Assembly (NCBI RefSeq): GCF_041287255.1
Contig: NZ_JBGGTX010000002.1
Coordinates: 372,001 to 436,000, forward strand
Length of the DNA stretch: 64,000 bases
Reading direction: 5' to 3'
Source: Tamlana flava
Lineage (GTDB): Bacteria > Bacteroidota > Bacteroidia > Flavobacteriales > Flavobacteriaceae
Below the pieces are notes generated by a model that was given only the letters and a program-made list of their open reading frames with translations, had not been told where the DNA came from and did no database searches. The position numbers were made by a program, and so were the translations under genes. Of this stretch, positions 24,957 through 34,170 are shown one piece after another. Positions within the stretch are counted from its first letter, which is position 1; each line of letters starts with the position of its first letter.

Positions 24957-26030
24957 ATGAGTAAAGATTCGCCGCAACCACAGCAATCAGAAGAAGTCGA
25001 TTTAGGGCAGCTATTCAAACAAGTAGGCAAAGCATTTGACCGACTTATTAATTTCACCTCAAATATTTTTAAAGGCATATATAAAGTTGTTATATTATTG
25101 TTAGTGCATATTTATAAGCGATTGGTTTGGTATGCAGGGGCAATTATTATTGGTTTGATATTGGGTTTTATTATAGACTCCTATTCCAAGAAGATGTATG
25201 GCGCCAACATATTTATCCAGACTAATTATGACTCTGCGCGTCAAGTCTATGAAAATATCAAACAATTCCATCAATTGGCATATGTTGATAAGGACACATC
25301 AGAATTAGCTCTAAAACTCAATATTTCTGCAGAATTAGCCTCTAATTTAAAAGGCTTCTATATAGAGCCTGATTTGGATGAGAATAATATTGCAGAAATG
25401 TATTCTGATTTCTACCAACGGTTGGACTCTGTATCAAGATTAGAGATGACTTATGATAGATACAGGGAATCCTTAACGCCTTACAATTTCGGTATCCATA
25501 GAGTGGGAGTTGCCTCTACGGACAAAAACATATACAAAAAAATTGAGGAATCTTTTATTCGTCAAATTTCAGGCAATAAGTATTTGAATGAGTTATTAGA
25601 TGCTAATCTTAAAATCTTGGAAAAAAAAGATAAAACCTTGGTTCAGCAAGTACAAAAAACAGACTCCTTGGTAGAGGCTTATTTGAAAATTAGAATAAAT
25701 GAATCTGAAAAAGAGCAAATACCGGGCTCAGGGACAAATTTATACATGGGTGATGCCGAGTCATTAGGAGGAAGCCTAATTGTTGATGAGTCTCGGGTTA
25801 TTCAGCAACGCCTCAGGTATGAAGACCAAAGGAGAAAAATAGATAGCCTTTATGCTGTTAAAAAGAACATAGTTAATGTTTTGGCTAATTTCCCAGAATC
25901 TGGTTATGATATTAGGGAATGGTATGAGAAGAAGAAGATTTTACTTCCAATTGTATTGTTTTTAATTACTCTTTTGGTATTTTCTGTTAACGGCCTTGGA
26001 AAATTCTTAGAAAGTCAAAATAAAGAATAA
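24957..26030 (+). CDS. Wzz-like chain-length determinant / polysaccharide co-polymerase candidate
   Basis: The 357-residue protein has a cytoplasmic N-terminus of about 55 residues, a membrane helix (about 58-74), a large predominantly helical extracytoplasmic part (about 80-325) and a second membrane helix close to the C-terminus (about 328-346). This two-helix layout is that of Wzz-type co-polymerases, which set chain length of Wzy-built polymers. No tyrosine-kinase domain or Tyr-rich tail is attached. Sequence similarity to Wzz is weak by eye, so the call rests on topology and on its place as the first gene of the locus. It is followed by rfbB after 12 bases. Confidence 0.6.
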   Translation: MSKDSPQPQQSEEVDLGQLFKQVGKAFDRLINFTSNIFKGIYKVVILLLVHIYKRLVWYAGAIIIGLILGFIIDSYSKKMYGANIFIQTNYDSARQVYENIKQFHQLAYVDKDTSELALKLNISAELASNLKGFYIEPDLDENNIAEMYSDFYQRLDSVSRLEMTYDRYRESLTPYNFGIHRVGVASTDKNIYKKIEESFIRQISGNKYLNELLDANLKILEKKDKTLVQQVQKTDSLVEAYLKIRINESEKEQIPGSGTNLYMGDAESLGGSLIVDESRVIQQRLRYEDQRRKIDSLYAVKKNIVNVLANFPESGYDIREWYEKKKILLPIVLFLITLLVFSVNGLGKFLESQNKE

Positions 26031-26042
26031 ATCGCCATTTTT

Positions 26043-27050
26043 ATGACAATTCTAATTACAGGAGGGGCCGGTTTTATTGGGTCAAATTTTATCGATTATT
26101 TTTTAACAAATAATCCAATGCATGAAATAGTCAATTTAGATTCTCTAACTTATGCAGGAGACCCCTTAAATTTAGTTGATGCAAATAGAAACCCCAATTA
26201 TACTTTCATTCATGGAGATATTTGCAACAGAAGCTTAATTGAAGAATTGTTCAATAAATATGATTTTAAAGGTGTAATCCATTTTGCTGCTGAATCACAT
26301 GTTGATAATTCAATAAGTGCACCGAGCGCCTTTATAAACACAAATGTTTTGGGAACATTCAACTTACTTGACGTTTCCAAGAACCATTGGATGGATGCCC
26401 CAAACCAAATAAAGGAAGGCTATGCCGAGTCACGATTTTTACATATTTCTACAGATGAGGTTTATGGAACATTAGGTGATGAAGGTTTGTTTACAGAACA
26501 AACACCATATGCCCCAAATAGTCCGTACAGTGCCTCAAAGGCTTCATCAGACTTTATAGTTAGAAGCTATCACCACACGTTTGGAATGAACGTTGTAACA
26601 ACCAATTGTTCAAACAATTATGGTCCAAAACAACATGATGAAAAATTAATACCGACCATTATAAGAAAGGCTTTAAATAATGAACAAATACCAATTTATG
26701 GTGATGGTAAGAACATTAGGGATTGGCTGTATGTAGAAGACCATTGCAAAGGCATAGATTTGGTCTTTACAAAAGGTAAGGCTGGAGAAACCTACAATAT
26801 TGGAGGCAATAACGAACGGAATAATTTATATATTGCAAATGTTATCTGCGAAATATTAGATGAATTAGTGCCAAAAAGTAGCAGTTACAATCAACAAATT
26901 GCATTTGTTAAAGATAGGCCTGGGCATGATTTTAGGTACGCCATAGATGCTTCAAAAATTGAAAGGGAATTAGGGTGGCGTGCTCAAGAAAATTTTGAAA
27001 CAGGTATAAAAAAAACCATTACTTGGTACTTAAAAAAATACAATAAATGA
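26043..27050 (+). CDS. rfbB: dTDP-glucose 4,6-dehydratase
   Basis: This catalyses the second step of dTDP-L-rhamnose synthesis, converting dTDP-glucose to the 4-keto-6-deoxy form. The 335-residue short-chain dehydrogenase has the NAD-binding G-G-A-G-F-I-G-S-N-F at residues 7-16, the catalytic T-D-E-V-Y-G block and Y-S-A-S-K with the active-site Tyr and Lys. The sequence also contains N-N-Y-G-P-K-Q and the G-D-G-K-N-I-R-D-W-L-Y-V-E-D-H block typical of RfbB. The rfbA start overlaps its stop by four bases, so the two are coupled. Confidence 0.97.
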   Translation: MTILITGGAGFIGSNFIDYFLTNNPMHEIVNLDSLTYAGDPLNLVDANRNPNYTFIHGDICNRSLIEELFNKYDFKGVIHFAAESHVDNSISAPSAFINTNVLGTFNLLDVSKNHWMDAPNQIKEGYAESRFLHISTDEVYGTLGDEGLFTEQTPYAPNSPYSASKASSDFIVRSYHHTFGMNVVTTNCSNNYGPKQHDEKLIPTIIRKALNNEQIPIYGDGKNIRDWLYVEDHCKGIDLVFTKGKAGETYNIGGNNERNNLYIANVICEILDELVPKSSSYNQQIAFVKDRPGHDFRYAIDASKIERELGWRAQENFETGIKKTITWYLKKYNK

Positions 27051-27907
27051 AAGGTATAATATTGGCGGGAGGTTCAGGAACAAGGTTATATCCACTTACT
27101 AAGGTGGTAAGTAAACAGCTTATGCCAGTTTACGATAAACCAATGATCTACTATCCCCTATCAACATTATTGTCTGCGGGTATTCAAGAGGTATTAATAA
27201 TAACCACACCAAACGATTTGCAAAATTTTAAACAATTGTTGGGTGATGGTTCCGATTATGGTTGCCGTTTTGAGTATGCCGTGCAAAAACAACCAAATGG
27301 ATTGGCAGATGCTTTTATCATTGGTGAAAAGTTTATTGAGGATGATAGCGTTGCACTTATTTTAGGGGACAATATTTTTTATGGCTCTGGGCTGGATAAA
27401 ATCTTACAAGATAATGCTGCTCCCTCAGGTGGTGTTATTTTTGCTTACCATGTTCAAGACCCACAGCGTTATGGGGTTGTTGAGTTTGATGAAAATAATA
27501 GGGCGATTTCAATAGAAGAAAAACCTCAAAAGCCAAAATCCAGCTTTGCTGTTCCCGGAATTTATTTTTATGATAATTCAGTAGTTGAAATAGCCAAAAG
27601 CATTAGCCCCAGTAAAAGAGGGGAGTTGGAAATAACTGATGTGAACAAAACATATCTAAAACAAGGAAGGCTTAATGTACAAATTTTAGATAAAGGAACA
27701 GCATGGTTAGATACAGGAACATTTACCTCGTTGATGCAGGCATCTCAATTTGTTGAAGTGATTGAAGAGCGCCAAGGGCTTAAAATTGGAAGCATCGAGG
27801 AAATAGCCTATAAAATGGGCTATATTAATAAATCGCAACTTAATGCATTAGCAGAGCCATTGCTAAAAAGTGGCTATGGAAAATACCTTAAGCAACTTAT
27901 ACAGTAA
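27047..27907 (+). CDS. rfbA: Glucose-1-phosphate thymidylyltransferase
   Basis: The first step of dTDP-rhamnose synthesis: dTTP plus glucose-1-phosphate gives dTDP-glucose. The 286-residue protein begins with the nucleotide-binding L-A-G-G-S-G-T-R-L-Y-P-L-T and S-K-Q-L-M-P-V-Y-D-K-P-M, and contains G-D-N-I-F-Y-G for metal and sugar binding and the E-E-K-P segment. Length is standard for the short RmlA form. It overlaps rfbB by four bases and is one base from rfbC. Confidence 0.97.
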   Translation: MKGIILAGGSGTRLYPLTKVVSKQLMPVYDKPMIYYPLSTLLSAGIQEVLIITTPNDLQNFKQLLGDGSDYGCRFEYAVQKQPNGLADAFIIGEKFIEDDSVALILGDNIFYGSGLDKILQDNAAPSGGVIFAYHVQDPQRYGVVEFDENNRAISIEEKPQKPKSSFAVPGIYFYDNSVVEIAKSISPSKRGELEITDVNKTYLKQGRLNVQILDKGTAWLDTGTFTSLMQASQFVEVIEERQGLKIGSIEEIAYKMGYINKSQLNALAEPLLKSGYGKYLKQLIQ

Positions 27908-27908
27908 A

Positions 27909-28445
27909 ATGACGATTGAAGAAACATACCTAAAAGACTGTTTTGTAATAACGCCAAAAGTGTTTAATGATGAAAGAGGTTATTTTTTTGAGACCTTTAA
28001 TGAAAACATTTTTAAAAAGGAAACAGGGATAGACCCAAATTTTGTCCAAGACAATCAATCAAAATCAAATTTGGGCGTTTTAAGAGGTCTACATTTTCAA
28101 ACAGGTGAATACGCTCAAGCAAAATTGGTTCGAGTTGTAAAGGGTAGTGTTTTAGATGTTTGTGTTGATGTTAGAGAGGAATCTGCTACCCATGGAAAGT
28201 ATTTTTCATTAATACTTGACGATAAAAAGCACCAACAATTATATATTCCAAGGGGTTTTGCACATGGCTTTGTGGTTCTTGAAGACAATACTATTTTTTC
28301 TTACAAATGCGATAATTTCTACAACAAATATTCGGAATCTGGAATCATATACAATGATGTTGCTTTAAATATAGATTGGGGTATTCCGGAAGAAAGACTT
28401 ATTATTTCAGAAAAAGACAAAGGTCTTCCCGCATTAAGAGAATAA
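27909..28445 (+). CDS. rfbC: dTDP-4-dehydrorhamnose 3,5-epimerase
   Basis: The third step of dTDP-L-rhamnose synthesis. The 178-residue cupin protein has D-E-R-G-Y-F-F-E-T-F at residues 21-30, the catalytic-His motif L-R-G-L-H-F-Q (His62) and Y-I-P-R-G-F-A-H-G-F. ATG 27909 gives M-T-I-E-E-T-Y and lies one base after the rfbA stop. A longer in-frame extension inside rfbA (from 27870) has no family support and is rejected. Confidence 0.96.
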   Translation: MTIEETYLKDCFVITPKVFNDERGYFFETFNENIFKKETGIDPNFVQDNQSKSNLGVLRGLHFQTGEYAQAKLVRVVKGSVLDVCVDVREESATHGKYFSLILDDKKHQQLYIPRGFAHGFVVLEDNTIFSYKCDNFYNKYSESGIIYNDVALNIDWGIPEERLIISEKDKGLPALRE

Positions 28446-28456
28446 TTTAAATTAAT

Positions 28457-29251
28457 ATGGGTTTGAAGGTTTTAGTTACTGGAGCCAGTGGGCAGTTAGG
28501 AAAAACCATTGAAGAGTTGTTTGCAAAAAACAATTCCAACATTGATTTTACTTTTGCTTCAAAATCGGATTTGGACATTACCGATCAATTAAAAGTTGAA
28601 GTTTTTTTTACAAAAAACAAGTTTGATTATTGTATTAATTGTGCGGCTTATACTAATGTTGAACAGGCAGAGAAAACACCAGAAATGGCGTTTAAAATAA
28701 ACGCCCATGCGGTTAAAAGTATTGCCAAATCTTGTAAAAAGAATAATGTAACCCTCATACATGTTTCAACAGATTATGTGTTTGATGGAGAAAAAACCAC
28801 CCCATATACTCCAGAAGATTTGACTAATCCAATAAATGAATATGGCAAGTCAAAATTATTGGGAGAATCCCTTATTCAGGATATACTCAAGAAGTATTTT
28901 ATCATTAGAACTTCATGGCTCTACAGTAAAAAATATGGAAAGAACTTTTATAAAACAATTGTAAATCTTGCAAAAACAAAAGATGAGTTGGCCATTACAA
29001 CCGATCAGAAAGGGTGCCCTACAAACACAGAAACTTTAGCAAAATACATTATAGGTTTAATAGTCAGAAAAAATAATAATTACGGATTAAAGCATTTTTC
29101 AGACGAAAAAGTAATGACTTGGTATGATTTTGCTAAGGAAATTATGTCAGAAAATAATTTAATTCAAACCACTAACCTTGTTAAAACTAGCAATTATGTT
29201 ACTTTTGCAAAGCGGCCAAAATATTCGGTTTTAAGAACAACTAAAGAATAG
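28457..29251 (+). CDS. rfbD: dTDP-4-dehydrorhamnose reductase
   Basis: The last step of dTDP-L-rhamnose synthesis, an NAD(P)H-dependent reduction. The 264-residue protein has V-T-G-A-S-G-Q-L-G-K near the start, the S-T-D-Y-V-F-D-G block and the Y-G-K-S-K-L-L-G-E active-site Tyr/Lys. It is slightly short compared with many RmlD proteins but ends naturally with K-Y-S-V-L-R-T. With rfbB, A and C it completes the pathway. Confidence 0.95.
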   Translation: MGLKVLVTGASGQLGKTIEELFAKNNSNIDFTFASKSDLDITDQLKVEVFFTKNKFDYCINCAAYTNVEQAEKTPEMAFKINAHAVKSIAKSCKKNNVTLIHVSTDYVFDGEKTTPYTPEDLTNPINEYGKSKLLGESLIQDILKKYFIIRTSWLYSKKYGKNFYKTIVNLAKTKDELAITTDQKGCPTNTETLAKYIIGLIVRKNNNYGLKHFSDEKVMTWYDFAKEIMSENNLIQTTNLVKTSNYVTFAKRPKYSVLRTTKE

Positions 29252-29268
29252 AAACAAACAAACTTCAA

Positions 29269-30387
29269 ATGAAAAAAAAGGTAGCTTTAATTACTGGGGT
29301 AACAGGACAAGATGGAGCTTATTTGAGTGAATTCCTATTAAAGAAAGGATATGAGGTTCATGGTATTAAAAGGCGTTCATCATTGTTCAACACAGATAGG
29401 ATAGACCATCTATATCAAGACCCACATATAGAGCACAGAGATTTTTTCCTTCACTATGGAGATTTGACTGATAGTACAAATTTAACTAGAATTATTCAAG
29501 AGGTTCAACCAGATGAGATATATAATTTGGCCGCTATGAGCCATGTTCATGTGTCTTTTGAAATGCCTGAATATACAGCTAATGCCGATGCTCTTGGCAC
29601 CTTGAGAATTTTGGAAGCAATCCGGTTGTTGGTAATGGAAAAGAAAACACGGATCTATCAAGCATCAACCTCAGAATTATATGGTAAGGTACAGGCAGTG
29701 CCACAAACAGAAACAACACCATTTTACCCAAGAAGCCCGTATGCAGTAGCGAAAATATATGCTTATTGGATAACGGTAAATTACCGAGAAGCTTATGGCA
29801 TCTATGCTTGTAATGGTATTTTGTTCAATCATGAATCACCTATTAGAGGCGAAACGTTTGTTACTCGAAAAATCACTAGGGCAACCGCTAGAATAGCATT
29901 GGGTCTACAGGATAAATTTTATTTGGGGAATTTAGATGCTCAGCGTGACTGGGGGCATGCTAAAGATTATGTTAGAATGATGTGGATGATACTTCAGGCC
30001 GATGAAGCTGAAGATTGGGTTATTGCAACAGGAAAAACCACAAGGGTACGAGATTTTGTACGTATGAGTTTTGGCGAAGTTGGAATTGAATTGGAGTTTA
30101 AAGGAAATGGCGTTGATGAGAAGGCTTATGTAAAAGCATGTAATAATCCAGAATACCAATTACCAATTGGTAAGGAAGTTTTAAGCGTAGATCCTAAATA
30201 TTTTAGACCAACAGAGGTCGATTTACTTATTGGCGATGCCACAAAAGCCAAAGAAAAATTAGGTTGGGTGCCAGAATATGATTTGAAGGCATTGGTAAAA
30301 GATATGATGCAAAGCGATGTAACCTTAATGAAAAAGGAGCAATACCTTAAAGAAGGAGGTTATAAAATCATGAATTATTTTGAATAA
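29269..30387 (+). CDS. gmd: GDP-mannose 4,6-dehydratase
   Basis: Converts GDP-mannose to GDP-4-keto-6-deoxymannose, the first step towards GDP-L-fucose. The 372-residue short-chain dehydrogenase has G-V-T-G-Q-D-G-A-Y-L-S-E-F near the start, the family-specific G-I-K-R-R-S-S, A-A-M-S-H-V-H-V-S-F, Y-A-V-A-K-I-Y-A-Y-W with catalytic Tyr and Lys, and F-N-H-E-S-P-I-R-G. Length is standard. Five bases separate it from fcl. No mannose-1-phosphate pathway gene is nearby, so GDP-mannose must come from elsewhere. Confidence 0.97.
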   Translation: MKKKVALITGVTGQDGAYLSEFLLKKGYEVHGIKRRSSLFNTDRIDHLYQDPHIEHRDFFLHYGDLTDSTNLTRIIQEVQPDEIYNLAAMSHVHVSFEMPEYTANADALGTLRILEAIRLLVMEKKTRIYQASTSELYGKVQAVPQTETTPFYPRSPYAVAKIYAYWITVNYREAYGIYACNGILFNHESPIRGETFVTRKITRATARIALGLQDKFYLGNLDAQRDWGHAKDYVRMMWMILQADEAEDWVIATGKTTRVRDFVRMSFGEVGIELEFKGNGVDEKAYVKACNNPEYQLPIGKEVLSVDPKYFRPTEVDLLIGDATKAKEKLGWVPEYDLKALVKDMMQSDVTLMKKEQYLKEGGYKIMNYFE

Positions 30388-30392
30388 TTTTC

Positions 30393-31442
30393 ATGGAAAA
30401 AAGCGCTAAAATCTATGTAGCAGGGCATCGAGGTTTGGTTGGAAGTGCTATTCTAAAAAATCTTCAAAAGAAAGGCTTTAAGAACTTAGTTCTAAGGACA
30501 CACCAAGAACTGGATTTAACCGATCAATCTGCAGTTTCATCTTTTTTCAAACAAGAAAAACCAGAATATGTTTTTTTGGCCGCCGCAAAAGTTGGCGGTA
30601 TCATTGCAAACAACACATATAGAGGCGATTTCATTTACGAGAATTTGATGATTCAGAATAACGTTATTCATCAAAGCTATCTTCAAAAGGTAAATAAGCT
30701 GATGTTTTTAGGAAGTACATGCATATATCCTAAAAATAGTCTCCAACCAATGAAAGAAGAGTATCTGTTAACAGATACCTTGGAATATACAAACGAACCT
30801 TATGCTATCGCAAAAATAGCGGGAATCAAGATGTGCGAAAGTTACAATTTGCAGTATGGCACCAATTTTATTTCGGTAATGCCTACCAACTTGTATGGGC
30901 CTAATGACAATTTCGATTTAGAAAAATCTCATGTTCTCCCGGCTTTAATCAGAAAAATGCATCTTGCCAAAGAATTATCAGAAGGTAGATACGATGAGGT
31001 TTTAAAGGATTTAGGGATAAAATCACTAGAAGAAGCTAAAAGCTATTTGAATAAATTTGGGGTTTCTGAAAACAGCGTGGAAATTTGGGGTTCTGGAAAA
31101 CCAAAACGAGAGTTTTTATGGAGTGAAGATATGGCCGATGCTTGCGTTTTTCTGATGGAGAACAGAAATTTTAAGGACATCTTTAAAGAAGAGGAGAAGG
31201 AGATAAGAAATACACATATTAACATTGGCACAGGAGAGGATGTGTCCATTAGAGAATTAGCGGAAACTATAAAGAGTATCGTAGGATTTAAAGGCAAGTT
31301 GGTTTTTAACACAGATAAACCTGATGGTACCATGAGAAAGCTAACGGATGTTTCAAAATTGCATGATTTGGGTTGGAAACATAAAATAAATTTGCGAGAA
31401 GGAATAATTAAAATGTACAAATGGTACAATGAAAATGATTGA
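30393..31442 (+). CDS. fcl: GDP-L-fucose synthase
   Basis: Epimerises and reduces the Gmd product to GDP-L-fucose. The 349-residue protein has A-G-H-R-G-L-V-G-S-A at residues 10-19, A-A-A-K-V-G-G-I-I-A-N-N, F-L-G-S-T-C-I-Y-P with the catalytic Ser/Cys, and Y-A-I-A-K-I-A-G with Tyr and Lys. It carries an extra segment (about 197-230) with K-S-L-E-E-A-K-S-Y-L that lengthens it compared with the roughly 320-residue enteric enzyme. The following cysQ gene starts inside its last codons (14-base overlap), tying fucose synthesis to the sulfate genes in one transcript. Confidence 0.95.
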   Translation: MEKSAKIYVAGHRGLVGSAILKNLQKKGFKNLVLRTHQELDLTDQSAVSSFFKQEKPEYVFLAAAKVGGIIANNTYRGDFIYENLMIQNNVIHQSYLQKVNKLMFLGSTCIYPKNSLQPMKEEYLLTDTLEYTNEPYAIAKIAGIKMCESYNLQYGTNFISVMPTNLYGPNDNFDLEKSHVLPALIRKMHLAKELSEGRYDEVLKDLGIKSLEEAKSYLNKFGVSENSVEIWGSGKPKREFLWSEDMADACVFLMENRNFKDIFKEEEKEIRNTHINIGTGEDVSIRELAETIKSIVGFKGKLVFNTDKPDGTMRKLTDVSKLHDLGWKHKINLREGIIKMYKWYNEND

Positions 31443-32232
31443 ATACCTAAATACTGCAACAACGGCTGCAGTGCTAGCAGGAAAGGAAATCCTAAAAATA
31501 TACAATAAAAATTTTGATATAGCCTTTAAAGATGACAAATCTCCTTTAACAGATGCTGATCTTGTATCAAATAAAATAATAATAAATCACCTCAAATTAA
31601 CCGACATTCCAATAATCAGTGAAGAAAATAAGCAAATTCCATATACCGACAGAAAAAACTGGGATTATTGTTGGATCGTTGACCCAATTGACGGAACTAA
31701 AGAGTTCATAAAGAAAAATGGGGAATTTACCGTAAATATAGCTTTGGTAAAAAGCGGAAAAACAAAATTAGGCATTATTTATGTTCCTGCCACAAGAGAA
31801 CTATATTACACCAATACAAATAAAACCAAGGCTTTCAAAACCATTATGCCAGAAGTAAGCAATAATTTAAGTGATTTATTATTTAGAGAAAAAGATTTAA
31901 TCACACCAAATTCAGATATAAATTCAGATTTAAAAGTGGTTGGGAGCAGATCGCACATGAATGAGGATACTATTAGGTTTGTGGAAAGCTTAAAAGAAAA
32001 ATATAAAAGTATTGAAATAGTTTCAAAAGGAAGTTCATTAAAGTTCTGTTTGGTGGCAGAGGGAAAAGCTGATGTATATCCAAGATTTGCCCCTACAATG
32101 GAATGGGACACAGCTGCGGGTCAAGCTATTTGCGAAGCGGTTGGGTTAAAAGTTTTAGATCAAACAACACAAAAGCCTATGGAATATAACAGAGAAAACC
32201 TTTTAAACAACTATTTCCTGGTAGTCAAATAA
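31429..32232 (+). CDS. cysQ: 3'(2'),5'-bisphosphate nucleotidase CysQ
   Basis: Removes the 3'-phosphate from PAP, the by-product of sulfotransferases, and also from PAPS, so it keeps sulfation running and controls PAPS levels. The 267-residue enzyme belongs to the inositol-monophosphatase fold. Metal residues are visible in S-E-E-N at residues 64-67 and in D-P-I-D-G-T at 85-90, with a later W-D-T-A-A-G. A second ATG two codons in (31435) is equally possible. It overlaps fcl, and its TAA is immediately followed by the ATG of the DUF2061 gene. Confidence 0.95.
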   Translation: MKMIEYLNTATTAAVLAGKEILKIYNKNFDIAFKDDKSPLTDADLVSNKIIINHLKLTDIPIISEENKQIPYTDRKNWDYCWIVDPIDGTKEFIKKNGEFTVNIALVKSGKTKLGIIYVPATRELYYTNTNKTKAFKTIMPEVSNNLSDLLFREKDLITPNSDINSDLKVVGSRSHMNEDTIRFVESLKEKYKSIEIVSKGSSLKFCLVAEGKADVYPRFAPTMEWDTAAGQAICEAVGLKVLDQTTQKPMEYNRENLLNNYFLVVK

Positions 32233-32706
32233 ATGCCAAAAAACTTGTACAAAAGACATATAGCCAAAGCTTTTACTTGGCGTTTAGTTGGTACCATAGA
32301 CACAGTATTGTTGTCATGGGCAATTACTGGAAACCCTTTAACAGGATTAAAAATTGGCGCTTTTGAAGTTGTAACAAAATTGGCACTGTATTATTTTCAT
32401 GAGCAATTTTGGTTTAGAACAAAAATAGAAAAAAGTAAAAAACGACACTTATTTAAAACATTAACATGGAGGATTATTGCAACTGTGGACACAATGCTAC
32501 TGGCATGGGTAATATCTGGAAATCCCTTAACAGGATTAAGTATAGGTGTTGCCGAAGTAATAACAAAGATGGTCTTGTACTACATTCACGAGCGTGTTTG
32601 GTATAAAATAGACTTTGGATTAGAAAAAAGAAGAAGATTAAAAAGATGGAAAAAAACATCACAGACCACGAATACAAAATCAATAGATTTGAAAGGCAAA
32701 AACTAA
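32233..32706 (+). CDS. Protein with two tandem DUF2061 domains
   Basis: The 157-residue protein is an exact internal duplication in layout. Residues about 10-62 and 73-125 share T-W-R at 15-17 and 78-80, G-N-P-L-T-G at 33-38 and 96-101, a T-K-x-x-L-Y-Y-x-H-E block and a constant offset of 63 residues. Each unit has one or two short hydrophobic stretches, so the protein is probably membrane-embedded. DUF2061 has no established function, but such genes occur with sulfate-activation genes. Here it is placed directly between cysQ and cysC, starts right after the cysQ stop, and its end overlaps cysC by 61 bases. Confidence 0.85.
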   Translation: MPKNLYKRHIAKAFTWRLVGTIDTVLLSWAITGNPLTGLKIGAFEVVTKLALYYFHEQFWFRTKIEKSKKRHLFKTLTWRIIATVDTMLLAWVISGNPLTGLSIGVAEVITKMVLYYIHERVWYKIDFGLEKRRRLKRWKKTSQTTNTKSIDLKGKN

Positions 32707-33248
32707 ACGGACATAACTCTTTTTTGGTTTTTTTTACTGGTCTATCAGGTTCAGGCAAATCTACTTTGGCAAATGCCCTTGAAGAAAGGCTGAATAAAAA
32801 CAGAATACATACCTATGTATTGGATGGTGATAATGTAAGGCGTGGTATTAACAAAAATTTAGGTTTTTCTCCAGACGATCGTTCAGAAAATAATAGGAGA
32901 ATAGGCGAAATATCGAAACTTTTTATCGATGCTGGAATTGTTGTTTTGGCAGCTTTTGTGGCTCCTTATGAAAAAGATAGGAAATTCATCAAAGAAACTG
33001 TCAATTCTAATAACTTTGTTGAAGTATTTGTAAATACAAGTCTAGAAGTATGTGAAAAACGCGATGTAAAGGGTTTGTACAAAAAAGCGAGGGCAGGAGA
33101 AATTAAAAATATGACAGGAATCTCAGCGCCATATGAAAAGCCTAAAAAACCAGACGTAGAAATATCTCATTTAAACACTGTGGAAGAATCAATTGAAATG
33201 ATATTTAAAGTTATAAAAGATAAACTAGAACTTAAGGAACATGGGTAA
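32646..33248 (+). CDS. cysC: Adenylyl-sulfate (APS) kinase
   Basis: Phosphorylates APS at the 3' position to give PAPS, the sulfate donor for sulfotransferases. The 200-residue enzyme has the P-loop G-L-S-G-S-G-K-S at residues 32-39, L-D-G-D-N-V-R-R-G, F-S-P-D-D-R-S-E-N-N-R-R-I-G-E for APS binding, and G-I-S-A-P-Y-E-K-P towards the end. It is a stand-alone kinase, not fused to CysN. The ATG lies within the last 61 bases of the DUF2061 gene, in another frame, and the gene overlaps cysD by eight bases. Confidence 0.97.
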   Translation: MEKNITDHEYKINRFERQKLNGHNSFLVFFTGLSGSGKSTLANALEERLNKNRIHTYVLDGDNVRRGINKNLGFSPDDRSENNRRIGEISKLFIDAGIVVLAAFVAPYEKDRKFIKETVNSNNFVEVFVNTSLEVCEKRDVKGLYKKARAGEIKNMTGISAPYEKPKKPDVEISHLNTVEESIEMIFKVIKDKLELKEHG

Positions 33249-34146
33249 ATATTATTTAAATTATTTAGATGAATTGGAATCTGAGGCCATTTACGTTTTA
33301 AGAGAAGTTTGGGCACAGTTCCAAAACCCAGTAATACTTTTTTCAGGAGGAAAAGATTCTATAGTAGTCACTCATTTGGCTAAGAAAGCCTTCTATCCGT
33401 CTAAAATTCCATTTTCTCTAATGCATGTTGATACTGGACACAATTTTCCTGAAGCCATAAAATTTAGAGATGATTTAATCAATGAACTCGGGGTTAACTT
33501 AATTGTAGGGTCTGTTCAACAATCAATAGACGAAGGCCGAGTATCAGAAGAAAAAGGTAAAAATGCAACGCGCAATGCACTTCAAATCACAACTCTTTTA
33601 GATGCTATCGAGTCAAATAAGGTAGATTGTGCCATTGGAGGAGGAAGGAGAGATGAAGAAAAAGCCCGAGCTAAAGAGCGTTTTTTTTCCCACAGAGATG
33701 ATTTTGGGCAATGGGACCCAAAAAACCAACGGCCAGAGCTTTGGAATATTTTTAACGGAAAGTGTTTTGAAGGAGAACATTTTAGAGCTTTTCCGATCAG
33801 TAATTGGACTGAAATGGATGTTTGGAATTATATCAAAAGAGAAAATATTATAATACCTTCGTTATACTTTGCCCACGAGAGAGAAGTGGTTTGGCGACAA
33901 AGTTCTTGGATTCCAAATTCAGAGTTTTTAGTGCTTGAGGACCACGAGGAAATTGTAACAAAAAAAATACGGTTTAGAACTTTAGGTGATATAACAATAA
34001 CAGGAGGAATAGAATCTGATGCTGATACGGTTGAAAAAATTGCACAAGAAGTATCGGCGATGAGACAAACGGAACGCGGTAATAGAAGTGATGACAAACG
34101 TTCTGAAACTTCTATGGAAGACAGAAAACGACTTGGGTATTTTTAA
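33241..34146 (+). CDS. cysD: Sulfate adenylyltransferase subunit 2
   Basis: The catalytic PP-loop ATPase subunit of ATP sulfurylase, which with CysN makes APS from ATP and sulfate. The 301-residue protein has the F-S-G-G-K-D-S loop (35-40), the H-V-D-T-G-H-N-F-P-E motif, G-G-G-R-R-D-E-E-K-A-R-A-K-E-R and a C-terminal G-R-x-x-D sequence pattern (E-R-G-N-R-S-D-D). Unusually, its partner cysN is not the next gene but follows three inserted genes at 37949. Confidence 0.97.
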   Translation: MGKYYLNYLDELESEAIYVLREVWAQFQNPVILFSGGKDSIVVTHLAKKAFYPSKIPFSLMHVDTGHNFPEAIKFRDDLINELGVNLIVGSVQQSIDEGRVSEEKGKNATRNALQITTLLDAIESNKVDCAIGGGRRDEEKARAKERFFSHRDDFGQWDPKNQRPELWNIFNGKCFEGEHFRAFPISNWTEMDVWNYIKRENIIIPSLYFAHEREVVWRQSSWIPNSEFLVLEDHEEIVTKKIRFRTLGDITITGGIESDADTVEKIAQEVSAMRQTERGNRSDDKRSETSMEDRKRLGYF

Positions 34147-34170
34147 CAAAAAACCTCAAAAATCAAAAAT

